A DNA stretch of 16,023 nt from DASYQV01 sp036005125 (lineage in GTDB: Bacteria > Acidobacteriota > Vicinamibacteria > Vicinamibacterales > UBA2999), in the NCBI GenBank assembly GCA_036005125.1, contig DASYQV010000113.1, positions 1 to 16,023 on the forward strand. Reading direction: 5' to 3'. The position numbers and the translations under genes are program-made. A model generated the notes under the pieces. The model had not been told where the DNA came from. It saw only the letters and a list, made by a program, of their open reading frames with translations, and searched no databases. This document shows positions 6,022 through 12,209 of this stretch, piece by piece. The stretch's first letter is position 1. Every line of letters begins with the position of its first letter.

Positions 6022-7953
6022 ATGCGAGCGCGCTTCATTGTCCAAGTTCTGAGTACCGCTGCCGTCACAGCGTGGCTTGCGCTGTCGACGACGGTTCAGG
6101 GCCAGCCGGGGTCCCCAACGCGCGTCTTTCATGTCGCGGTCGCTCGCGACCGCGACCGGCCAGCGCTGGTTTCGCGGTCCGCCCGCGGCGGACCGCCGGG
6201 GTGGAGTCCACAGCGAACGGCGCCCTCCACTGCACAAGCCGCGGCCGCCGACTGGCCGCTTCACAATCTGGATTTGGCCAACAGCCGCTATTCGCCGCTC
6301 TCCGAGATCAACGTGTCGAACGTCGGCCAGCTGCGGCAGAAGTGGTCGTACCCGGCTGGTGTGAACATCGGCGAGGTCACGCCGCTCGTTGTCGACGGGG
6401 TGATGTACTTCAACGCGGGCTCACGGCTGTTCGCGATCAACGCCGCGACCGGCACGCTCCTGTGGGACGTCGCCGTCCGTACCTCGTTCCCTGGCAGCGG
6501 CCGGGGACCGGCGATCGGCGATAACCGGGTGTACGCGTATGGCAGCACCAGCGTCTACGCGGTGGAAGCCAAGACGGGCGCGCCGAGCGAAGCCTTTGGA
6601 GACCACGGGGTGCTCGCGATTGTCAGACAGGCGATGGACTTCAAATATCCCGGCAAGTATCCGCCTGAGCTCGATCCGAAGGATCTGGGCTTCCGGCCGC
6701 TCACGACCCCACCCACGTATTATCGCGGCACGGTCTTCGTCGGACTGTCGCATTCGGACAGCCATATTCCCGGTGGTTGGATGATTGCCGCCGACGCGAC
6801 GACCGGCGCGATCAAGTGGGTCTTCAACACCGTCCCGCAAGGACCGGCGGACGAGGGGTGGGAACTGGCGAAGGATACGTGGGTAGGCGGCATCCGTCAT
6901 GGGGGCGGCATATGGACCGCTCCCGCCATCGATCCCGAGCTCGGTCTCATCTACTTCAACAGTACGAATACTTCGCCGACGTTCGACGGTTCGGCCCGCA
7001 AGGGGATGAACCTCTTCACCAACTCGATTGTGGCGCTGGACATTTCGACGGGGAAACTGAAGTGGTTCTACCAGACGCTGCACCACGATATCTGGGATTG
7101 GGATCTCGTGAGCGGTCCTGTGCTTTTCGACGTGACGCAGGGCGGGCGAACGATTAAAGGTATCGGCGCGCCGGGCAAGACGTGTTACCTCTATCTTCTG
7201 GATCGCGCGACCGGCACACCGATCAATCCGATCGTCGAGTCCCCGGTGCCCACGAAAACAGATGTGCCCGGCGAGGAACCCTGGCCGACACAACCGATCC
7301 CGTACACGTCCAAAGGCATCCCTCAGCAGCCTTTCTGCGCGATATACCCTGCCGTCACCGACAAGCAGTTGCTCGATCGCGTCCGTCCGATATTCCATCC
7401 CTACATGGCGAACGAATTCGTCATCACCTCTCCGGGGAACACGGGCGGCGCCAATTACGGCCCGCCGTCATTCAGCCCCGGTACGGGTCTCTTCTATGTG
7501 ACGGGGAAGAACGACGCGTACTCGATCAAGGTGAAGCCGGTCGGCAGCGCGATGAGCTCGGTGCCCCCTCCGGGTACTCCTCCTGATCGAGCGACCGCGA
7601 TCGCGTTCGTTGGGACGATTGCCGCGCAGGGGCAGACCAGCATGACACCCAGCATGTCGGTGAGCGCGTACAATCCGGCAACCGGCGACCGGGTGTGGCA
7701 GGTCGAGATTCCGAAAACGACCAACAGCGGCAATCTCGTCACAGCCGGTGACCTCGTCTTCCAGGGCGTGGGCACCGAGATCTATGCGTTCGACGCGCGA
7801 TCTGGCAAACAGGTGTTCCAGTCGACCGTGACCGGAGGAATCCGGGCGAGCCCGCTGACATACCAGGCAGGCGGAAAGCAACACGTCGCGATCGTTTCGG
7901 GTAACACAATCTTCAGCTTTGCGCTGCCCGATCGGGTGTCGCCGGAGCGTTAG
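6022..7953 (+). CDS. Exported PQQ-dependent dehydrogenase (beta-propeller quinoprotein)
   Basis: Protein of 643 residues with a signal peptide (about 1-28, ending TTVQGQ) and an eight-bladed PQQ propeller. The first blade begins at NLDLANSRYSPLSEINVSNV (82-101). Blade motifs of the family are frequent: AATGTLLWD, ATTGAIKWVF, GGGIWTAPAIDPELGLIYF, STGKLKWFYQ, HHDIWDWDL (from H354), RATGTPI, NPATGDRVWQVE, DARSGKQVFQS. Members oxidise alcohols or aldose sugars in the periplasm using PQQ and Ca2+. There is no CxxCH haem domain and no vicinal Cys pair, so electrons must leave through a separate acceptor, perhaps the cytochrome encoded divergently. GGGAG 6 bases before the ATG supports the start. 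Oddity: about 23 arginine-rich residues after the signal peptide (38-60) are encoded by a palindromic DNA repeat. The substrate is not determined. Confidence 0.9.
   Translation: MRARFIVQVLSTAAVTAWLALSTTVQGQPGSPTRVFHVAVARDRDRPALVSRSARGGPPGWSPQRTAPSTAQAAAADWPLHNLDLANSRYSPLSEINVSNVGQLRQKWSYPAGVNIGEVTPLVVDGVMYFNAGSRLFAINAATGTLLWDVAVRTSFPGSGRGPAIGDNRVYAYGSTSVYAVEAKTGAPSEAFGDHGVLAIVRQAMDFKYPGKYPPELDPKDLGFRPLTTPPTYYRGTVFVGLSHSDSHIPGGWMIAADATTGAIKWVFNTVPQGPADEGWELAKDTWVGGIRHGGGIWTAPAIDPELGLIYFNSTNTSPTFDGSARKGMNLFTNSIVALDISTGKLKWFYQTLHHDIWDWDLVSGPVLFDVTQGGRTIKGIGAPGKTCYLYLLDRATGTPINPIVESPVPTKTDVPGEEPWPTQPIPYTSKGIPQQPFCAIYPAVTDKQLLDRVRPIFHPYMANEFVITSPGNTGGANYGPPSFSPGTGLFYVTGKNDAYSIKVKPVGSAMSSVPPPGTPPDRATAIAFVGTIAAQGQTSMTPSMSVSAYNPATGDRVWQVEIPKTTNSGNLVTAGDLVFQGVGTEIYAFDARSGKQVFQSTVTGGIRASPLTYQAGGKQHVAIVSGNTIFSFALPDRVSPER
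6133..6196. repeat. Palindromic repeat element inside the quinoprotein gene
   Basis: Three inverted repeats lie in 64 bases. GTCGCGGTCGC (6133-6143) pairs with GCGACCGCGAC (6146-6156), perfect 11 bp with a 2-base loop. CCAGCGCTGG (6160-6169) is a perfect palindrome. GCGGTCCGCC (6174-6183) pairs with GGCGGACCGC (6187-6196), perfect 10 bp with a 3-base loop. The region is read in frame between signal peptide and propeller. The two-hairpin layout resembles REP/BIME-type or Rickettsia palindromic elements. It is the only copy seen in this window. Confidence 0.8.
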
Positions 7954-7981
7954 CCGGCAGAGGGCGCCAGAGACGATGCGA

Positions 7982-8043
7982 AACGCCGAGCATGCGGAGG
8001 TCCCAGAGAATTTTCCAGAAAGACTCTCGGCGAGCTCGGCGGT
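7982..8043. repeat. Long-hairpin repeat, copy A (shortened right arm)
   Basis: The left arm begins AACGCCGAGCATGCGGAGG and the right arm ends GAGCTCGGCGG, around a CAGAGAATTTTCCAGAAAG-type centre. It is the same unit as the copies at 8115 and 8259 but lacks part of the right arm, giving a shorter stem. Confidence 0.65.
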
Positions 8044-8114
8044 GAAACCCGTCTCTGCGTCGTCTCCTGTCTGGGTGCACGCCGACGCAGCAAGAGATCG
8101 CAGAGACCAATCTC

Positions 8115-8186
8115 AACACCGAGCACGCCGAGGTCGCAGAGCATTTTTCCAGGAAGACTCTCGGCGACCTCCGCGAGCTCGGCGTT
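8115..8186. repeat. Long-hairpin repeat, copy B
   Basis: The left arm 8115-8141 and right arm 8158-8186 are inverted copies, with 20 of the outer 23 positions paired, closing a loop with CATTTTTCCAGGAAG. A single-stranded copy would form a stem of about 27 bp. Confidence 0.8.
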
Positions 8187-8258
8187 TGAAATCCGTCTCT
8201 GCGTCCTCTCCTGTCTCGGCGCACGCCGACGCAGCAAGAGATCGCAGAGACCAATCTC

Positions 8259-8332
8259 AACGCCGAGCACGCCGAGGTCGCAGAGCATTTTTCCAGGAAG
8301 ACTCTCGGCGCGACCTCCGCGAGCTCGGCGTT
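8259..8332. repeat. Long-hairpin repeat, copy C
   Basis: Same unit as copy B. The outer left-arm base is restored (AACGCC pairs with GGCGTT), while a CG dinucleotide is inserted in the right arm. A more degenerate fourth unit follows (8358-8418), where CGCACGCGGAG faces CTCCGTGCG. Confidence 0.8.
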
Positions 8333-8449
8333 TGAAATCCGTCTATTGCGTTCTCGTCGCACGCGGAGGGTTTTCCCGAGGTTTTCCACGAACGCGTCTC
8401 CGTGCGATCTCGGCGTTGAAACCAGGTGTCGGCAGCCTCCGCTGACTTC

Positions 8450-8707
8450 CTACGATGACTCACCCGTATCGAACAACCTGACCAGCTCCTCCTGCGCATG
8501 TGCGCCGGTCTTGCGAAACATCGTCTTCACATGGTGGCGGACGGTTTCGACGCTGATGCCCAGCGTCTTCGCAATCGAGCGCACGCGGACGCCGCCGGCG
8601 GAGTACTCCGGCCAGTGGCCGAAAAAGGCCACCATCGGCTGCGGCCGATCGAGAACGAAGATCTGGTCCTGGCCTGACGACAGTAACCGCGGCAGCCTGA
8701 CTTTCAT
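8450..8707 (-). CDS. Small LuxR-type HTH protein, possibly a remnant
   Basis: Protein of 85 residues whose C-terminal half is a LuxR/GerE-type DNA-binding region: VRVRSIAKTLGISVETVRHH (40-59), then VKTMFRKTGAHAQEELVRLF. The IS-VETVRxHxKxxFRKTG run is the recognition-helix pattern seen in large PAS-LuxR regulators. Here the first helix of the domain is replaced by an atypical FFGHWPEYSAGG segment, and no sensory domain is fused to it. The ATG at 8707 overlaps the stop of the upstream small ORF as ATGA, so translation may be coupled. It could be a compact two-piece regulator, or the tail of a full-length gene broken by frameshift or deletion. It reads away from the secreted-protein operon starting at 9169. 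Confidence 0.6.
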   Translation of the reverse strand: MKVRLPRLLSSGQDQIFVLDRPQPMVAFFGHWPEYSAGGVRVRSIAKTLGISVETVRHHVKTMFRKTGAHAQEELVRLFDTGESS

Positions 8708-8889
8708 CGACACAGGGCGTTCATCATCTGCCGGTGTACGTCGAAGTGCTCTTTGACGGCCAGCAGAAACGAGGGCGGAAGGGGTCTCGGCAATAAACGC
8801 AACCACTCTTCGATTCCGAAATGGCGTCCCGAGTGTTCTCGATCCGGCGAACTGCAATAGACAAGCGCGGGAAAGAATGGTGTCGTCAC
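8704..8889 (-). CDS. Small ORF coupled to the LuxR-type HTH gene
   Basis: Frame of 61 residues starting with GTG and ending in a TGA that overlaps the next gene's ATG. Its composition is protein-like (EEWLRLLPRPLPPSFLLAVK, then EHFDVHRQMMNAL), unlike the arginine-rich alternative frames over the same DNA. No family is recognised. It could be the N-terminal part of a regulator whose C-terminal part is the HTH frame, separated by a frameshift, or a small partner protein. No clear Shine-Dalgarno sequence was seen. Confidence 0.4.
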   Translation of the reverse strand: MTTPFFPALVYCSSPDREHSGRHFGIEEWLRLLPRPLPPSFLLAVKEHFDVHRQMMNALCR

Positions 8890-8985
8890 GCGAAACGACC
8901 TAAACGGACGTAGCGGACGCGCCGCCAGAAATAGTGCGCTCGTCGCCGCCGATGAGTTCCCGCCTCCAAGATGGGCGCCTCCGCT

Positions 8986-9016
8986 GGGCTATCAAGGGCG
9001 GAGCCGGTGACTGGTT
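8986..9016. repeat. Half copy of the GGGCTCTGCC hairpin repeat
   Basis: GGCTATCAAGGGCGGAGCC followed by TGACTGGTT matches the reverse complement of the right half of the 5266-5316 element with few changes. The left half is only weakly conserved (CCTCCGC opposite GCGGAGC). Confidence 0.55.
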
Positions 9017-9053
9017 GAATCCGGACTACAATTGCTCTCCGGCTTCATCCGAA

Positions 9054-9070
9054 GGCGCGCGGAGCGCGCC
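9054..9070. repeat. GC-rich hairpin GGCGCGC/GCGCGCC
   Basis: A perfect 7-bp inverted repeat with a GGA loop, about 100 bases upstream of the secreted-protein gene at 9169. There is no T-run after it. It may be a leader structure; the role is unknown. Confidence 0.4.
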
Positions 9071-9081
9071 GTGAAGAGAGT

Positions 9082-9116
9082 CGAACCAGCCAAAGACTCT
9101 GTCCCTCACTGGTTCG
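9082..9116. repeat. Collapsed copy of the GGGCTCTGCC hairpin repeat
   Basis: CGAACCAG (9082-9089) pairs with CTGGTTCG (9109-9116). The intervening CAAAGACTCTGTCC aligns with CAAGGGCTCTGCCC of the 5266-5316 element (AACCAG start, 17 of 21 positions equal). It looks like the same repeat after loss of its inner right arm. Confidence 0.55.
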
Positions 9117-9157
9117 TGAGTTTTCGACCGTGTCAGCGGCAGTTCCCCCGGCTGGCC

Positions 9158-9163
9158 AGGAGG
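9158..9163 (+). promoter_or_regulatory. Ribosome binding site fixing the start at 9169
   Basis: AGGAGG lies 5 bases before the ATG at 9169. It selects this start over an in-frame codon at 9130, and the signal peptide is read from it. Confidence 0.8.
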
Positions 9164-9168
9164 CTGAA

Positions 9169-10176
9169 ATGCATCATCGACATTTCGCGTCATCGGCGAC
9201 GATGGCGCTCGTAGCCGCGGCAGTAGTAGTCATGTTCGAGCCTGCCGCCGGACAGGTTCCAACGCGTGAGCCGGTGAGGCTCCGGCCCTCGACAGGGACG
9301 CAGCCGCGCACACCGTGGGGCGACCCGAATCTGCAGGGCGTGTGGACGAATACGACCACGACGCCGTTCGAGCGACCGGACGCCTTCGCGGGCAAGCAGG
9401 TATTGACTGAAGAGGAGCGGCTCGATCTGGATGATCAGGCCGTTCGCAACGCGGATCGGGCGCCGAAGTCGGGCGACCCCGGAACCTACAACGACTTCTG
9501 GATGGACAGGGGCAAGCGGACGAACCAGACGTCGCTGGTCGTCGATCCGCCCGATGGAAGACTTCCGCCGCTGACGCCGAAGGCCCAGCAGATGCAGGCC
9601 GAGATCAGCAGGGTGCGGCGAGCCCCGCCCTCTTCATGGCACGACGTGAGCCTGTTCGAGCGGTGCATCACGCGCTCGCTGCCGGGCGCGATGATCCCGG
9701 GGTTCTATAACCACAACTACCACATCATGCAGGCGCCCGGGTACGTCGTGCTTGCCGTGGAGATGATCCACGACGTGCGGGTCATCCCGACCGATGGCCG
9801 TCCGCATCTTGGATCGGCCATCCGCCAATGGCTCGGCGACTCGCGCGGCCGTTGGGAAGGCAATACGCTCGTCGTCGAGACCACGAACATCAGGCCGGCG
9901 CTCGAGCTGAGACCCAGTCGAACAGTCTACGGTGGCACCGAGCAATTGAAGGTGGTGGAACGCTTCACACGCGTCGACGCGGATACGATCGACTATCGGT
10001 TCACCGTCACCGATCCGGGGATGTTCACGAAGTCCTGGACGGTGTCGACGCCCATGAGCAAGACAAACATTCCGATCTTCGAGTACGCGTGTCACGAAGG
10101 GAATTACGCGATCGTGAACATGCTTCGCGGCGCGCGCATGGCTGAGCAGCGGAGCAGCGAGGGCGCGAGGCGATGA
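9169..10176 (+). CDS. Exported conserved protein of unknown function
   Basis: Protein of 335 residues with a signal peptide (about 1-29, MALVAAAVVVMFEPAAGQ near the cleavage site). The mature part opens with TPWGDPNLQGVWTNTTTTPFERP, a signature I associate with a large acidobacterial family of secreted proteins with no known activity. Later segments include SLFERCITRSLPGAMIPGFY, VVLAVEMIHDVRVIPTDGRPHL, SRGRWEGNTLVVETTNIRP, and a beta-rich C-terminus (KVVERFTRVDADTIDYRFTV, FEYACHEGNYAIVNMLRG). This suggests a beta-sandwich or lipocalin-like fold, but no catalytic motif is apparent. The stop overlaps the start of the CocE-type hydrolase (ATGA), so the two are translated together and probably act on one substrate or in one compartment. 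Confidence 0.85.
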   Translation: MHHRHFASSATMALVAAAVVVMFEPAAGQVPTREPVRLRPSTGTQPRTPWGDPNLQGVWTNTTTTPFERPDAFAGKQVLTEEERLDLDDQAVRNADRAPKSGDPGTYNDFWMDRGKRTNQTSLVVDPPDGRLPPLTPKAQQMQAEISRVRRAPPSSWHDVSLFERCITRSLPGAMIPGFYNHNYHIMQAPGYVVLAVEMIHDVRVIPTDGRPHLGSAIRQWLGDSRGRWEGNTLVVETTNIRPALELRPSRTVYGGTEQLKVVERFTRVDADTIDYRFTVTDPGMFTKSWTVSTPMSKTNIPIFEYACHEGNYAIVNMLRGARMAEQRSSEGARR

Positions 10177-12074
10177 CCAACATCCGTCCGTGGATCTCGT
10201 CTACGGCGGCCTTGCTGATCGTTGCTTGCACCTTCCTGAGCGGCGCGGCGCCCGCGCAGAACGGCGGGAAGACGGATGTCGTCGCCCAGAAGAACGGCGT
10301 CACCTGTCGCACCGAATACGTGGCCATGCGCGACGGCGTGCGCCTCGCGACCGACGTGTATCTGCCGGCCAAGCCGGGACGGTACCCGGTCATCGTGCAG
10401 CGAACGCCGTACGGGCTTCGGCTCGGGCACGGCTGCTTCGATCGCCTGAGCGGCAACATGGCGTTCTGGGCGGAACGCGGCTACGTCGGGATCACGCAGG
10501 ACTCGCGCGGCACGTTCCGCTCGGAGGGAGAGTTCCGGCCGATCGTCCAGGAGCAGGCGGACGGATACGACGCGATCGAATGGGCCGCCGCGCAGCCGTG
10601 GTCGACCGGCAAAGTCGGACTCACGGGGACCTCGTACTTCGGCGTGACCCAGTGGCAGGCGGCTTTGACGAGCCCGCCCCACCTCTTCGCCATCTCGCCC
10701 GGACAGACGGCCACCGATTACCACGACCATTGGACGTACGTGAACGGCGTGTTCGACCTCTGGTTCGCGCAGAGCTGGCTGCTGCACTTCTTCTCGCCCG
10801 ACAACGTGAGGCGCCAGCACATTGCAAAAGGACTTGCGGCCGAAAAGGCGCTGCAGGTCTCGGATGAATATGAGGGCCAGGGCAAGCAGCACATCTTCAC
10901 GAAATGGTCGTCGCAGGTGCCGTTGAACAGCTTCGCGGAGTACCGCACGGTCGCGCCCTACTACTACGACTGGCTCGCCCATCCCAACTACGACGACTAT
11001 TGGAAGAAGGTAGACGTCGAAGCCCACTGGGACGCTGTGAAGGTTCCCGCCCTCATCACCGGCGGCTGGAGCGATCTCTTCGCCCTTGGCTCGGTACGCG
11101 GCTTTGCCGGGGTGAGGGCGCACGGCGGTTCGCCCGAGGCTCGCGCCGGAACGAAGCTGATCATGGAGCCGGGCGGTCACGGTGGCCATGGGGTGATTGA
11201 TTACGGCCCGGCACGCGATTTCGATCTGCGCGCGCTTCAACTCCGGTTCTATGACCGCTACCTGAAAGGCGTCGACAACGGGTTCGAGCGGGAGCCCGCC
11301 GCGCATCTGTACGTGCAGGTTCCGCCGGATTCCGGCACACGCGGGAGCGGTTTCTGGATTACCGCGGACTCGTTTCCGCCGCCCGGGGCCGAGCCCGTCA
11401 GGTTCAACCTGCGCAGCGGCGGCCAGGCGAACTCGCGCCGGGGCGACGGCGTCCTCGACGCCGAGAAGCCGCCGCACGGTGTCGATGATACGTTCGTCTA
11501 CGATCCGAAGCAGCCGGTGCCGTCATACGGCGGCGGACTCTGCTGCCTCTCGCTCGGCTCGTACTTCGGGTCCGGAGCTCAGGACCAGTCCGTGATCGAG
11601 CTGCGCGACGATGTGCTGGTTTATACGAGCGCGCCGCTGACGAAGGAGCTGGCGGTCGTCGGGCCCGTCAAGGTCAGCTTCTGGGCCACCTCGACCGCAC
11701 GCGACACCGATTTCACCGCAAAGCTCGTGGACGTGCACCCCGACGGCTTCGCGCAGAACGTCCTCGACCGCGTGATTCGCGCGCGCTTCCGGAAGGGCTC
11801 GAAGCTGCCGCCGTCGCTGATAGAACCGCGCACGCCCTACGAGTACACGATCGATCTCGGATACACGGCGACCGTCTTCAAACCCGGCCACCGCGTCCGG
11901 CTGGACATCTCGTCGTCGAACTTCCCGCACCTCGCCCGCAATCACAACACGGGCGACGATCCGGCGAACGACGCACGCTTTGTCGTCGCGACACAGACGC
12001 TGCTGCACGACGAGAAGCACCCGTCGTATGTGGAGCTGGTGGTGGTGCCGAATATCAAGACCCTGCAACGGTAG
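10173..12074 (+). CDS. Exported CocE/NonD-family S15 hydrolase
   Basis: Protein of 633 residues with a signal peptide (1-29, ALLIVACTFLSGAAPAQ). The N-terminal alpha/beta hydrolase of the X-Pro dipeptidyl-peptidase/cocaine esterase family begins at YVAMRDGVRLATDVYLPAKP (49-68). RTPYG and QDSRGTFRSEGEF are followed by the nucleophile S154 in GTSYFG, the acid D301 in GGWSD, and His in GGHGGHG (H336 or H339). The C-terminal jelly-roll domain typical of the family starts near 385 and includes YTSAPLTKELAVVGPVKVSFWA and GHRVRLDISSSNFPHLARN. The length is normal. Members hydrolyse esters, beta-lactam precursors or N-terminal X-Pro; the substrate here is unknown. Translation is coupled to the upstream secreted protein by an ATGA overlap. 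Confidence 0.93.
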   Translation: MTNIRPWISSTAALLIVACTFLSGAAPAQNGGKTDVVAQKNGVTCRTEYVAMRDGVRLATDVYLPAKPGRYPVIVQRTPYGLRLGHGCFDRLSGNMAFWAERGYVGITQDSRGTFRSEGEFRPIVQEQADGYDAIEWAAAQPWSTGKVGLTGTSYFGVTQWQAALTSPPHLFAISPGQTATDYHDHWTYVNGVFDLWFAQSWLLHFFSPDNVRRQHIAKGLAAEKALQVSDEYEGQGKQHIFTKWSSQVPLNSFAEYRTVAPYYYDWLAHPNYDDYWKKVDVEAHWDAVKVPALITGGWSDLFALGSVRGFAGVRAHGGSPEARAGTKLIMEPGGHGGHGVIDYGPARDFDLRALQLRFYDRYLKGVDNGFEREPAAHLYVQVPPDSGTRGSGFWITADSFPPPGAEPVRFNLRSGGQANSRRGDGVLDAEKPPHGVDDTFVYDPKQPVPSYGGGLCCLSLGSYFGSGAQDQSVIELRDDVLVYTSAPLTKELAVVGPVKVSFWATSTARDTDFTAKLVDVHPDGFAQNVLDRVIRARFRKGSKLPPSLIEPRTPYEYTIDLGYTATVFKPGHRVRLDISSSNFPHLARNHNTGDDPANDARFVVATQTLLHDEKHPSYVELVVVPNIKTLQR

Positions 12075-12110
12075 ACTGAACCGGAGTTCGCCGGAGCTCA
12101 CTTGGGTGAC

Positions 12111-12162
12111 GTAGGCCGCATCTTCAGATGCGGCCCATGCCGGGTCTGAAGACCCGGCCTAC
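12111..12162. repeat. Two-hairpin palindromic element between convergent genes
   Basis: GGCCGCATCT/AGATGCGGCC (12114-12135, perfect 10 bp, TC loop) and GCCGGGTCT/AGACCCGGC (12139-12158, perfect 9 bp, GA loop) are enclosed by GTAGGCC (12111-12117) and GGCCTAC (12156-12162). The whole could fold as a cruciform. It lies between the stops at 12074 and 12210 and may serve as a bidirectional transcript end. A relative lies at 4212-4274. Confidence 0.8.
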
Positions 12163-12209
12163 GTATTCCAACTCGGTGAACTCGAGTTTCTAGCGGGTGG
12201 CCCGCGTCC

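Larger units (their letters stand above)
8077..8346. repeat. 144-bp direct tandem duplication
   Basis: 8077-8220 is repeated from 8221 with very few differences: an A/G change at the start of the hairpin arm and an extra CG in the right arm. Similarity fades after about 8346. Each unit contains one long hairpin and a second inverted repeat GTCTCTGCG...CGCAGAGAC that surrounds a CGGCG/CGCCG stem. The near-identity indicates a recent duplication or concerted evolution. Confidence 0.85.
7954..8449. other. Repeat-filled gap without a credible gene
   Basis: The 496 bases between the quinoprotein stop and the HTH gene hold long-hairpin repeats at 7982-8043, 8115-8186 and 8259-8332 and a degenerate one at 8358-8418, with a 144-bp tandem duplication. 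Open frames here on both strands repeat with the DNA units and look like by-products of the repeats. The hairpins follow the quinoprotein stop and could end or stabilise its mRNA. Confidence 0.75.

Noticed and set aside
8115..8332. Small proteins encoded by the long-hairpin repeats
   Set aside because: The frames repeat with the DNA units on both strands, which is what a palindromic duplication yields without selection on protein.
8077..8346. CRISPR-like repeat array
   Set aside because: The two units are 144 bp and directly adjacent, with no unique spacers of 30-40 bp and no cas genes.
9054..9070. Intrinsic terminator at the GGCGCGC hairpin
   Set aside because: No T-run follows and no gene on the plus strand ends just before it.
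10104..11477. Minus-strand frame of about 457 codons opposite the CocE-type hydrolase
   Set aside because: It lies across a gene with an intact catalytic triad, starts without a ribosome binding site and shows no domain.
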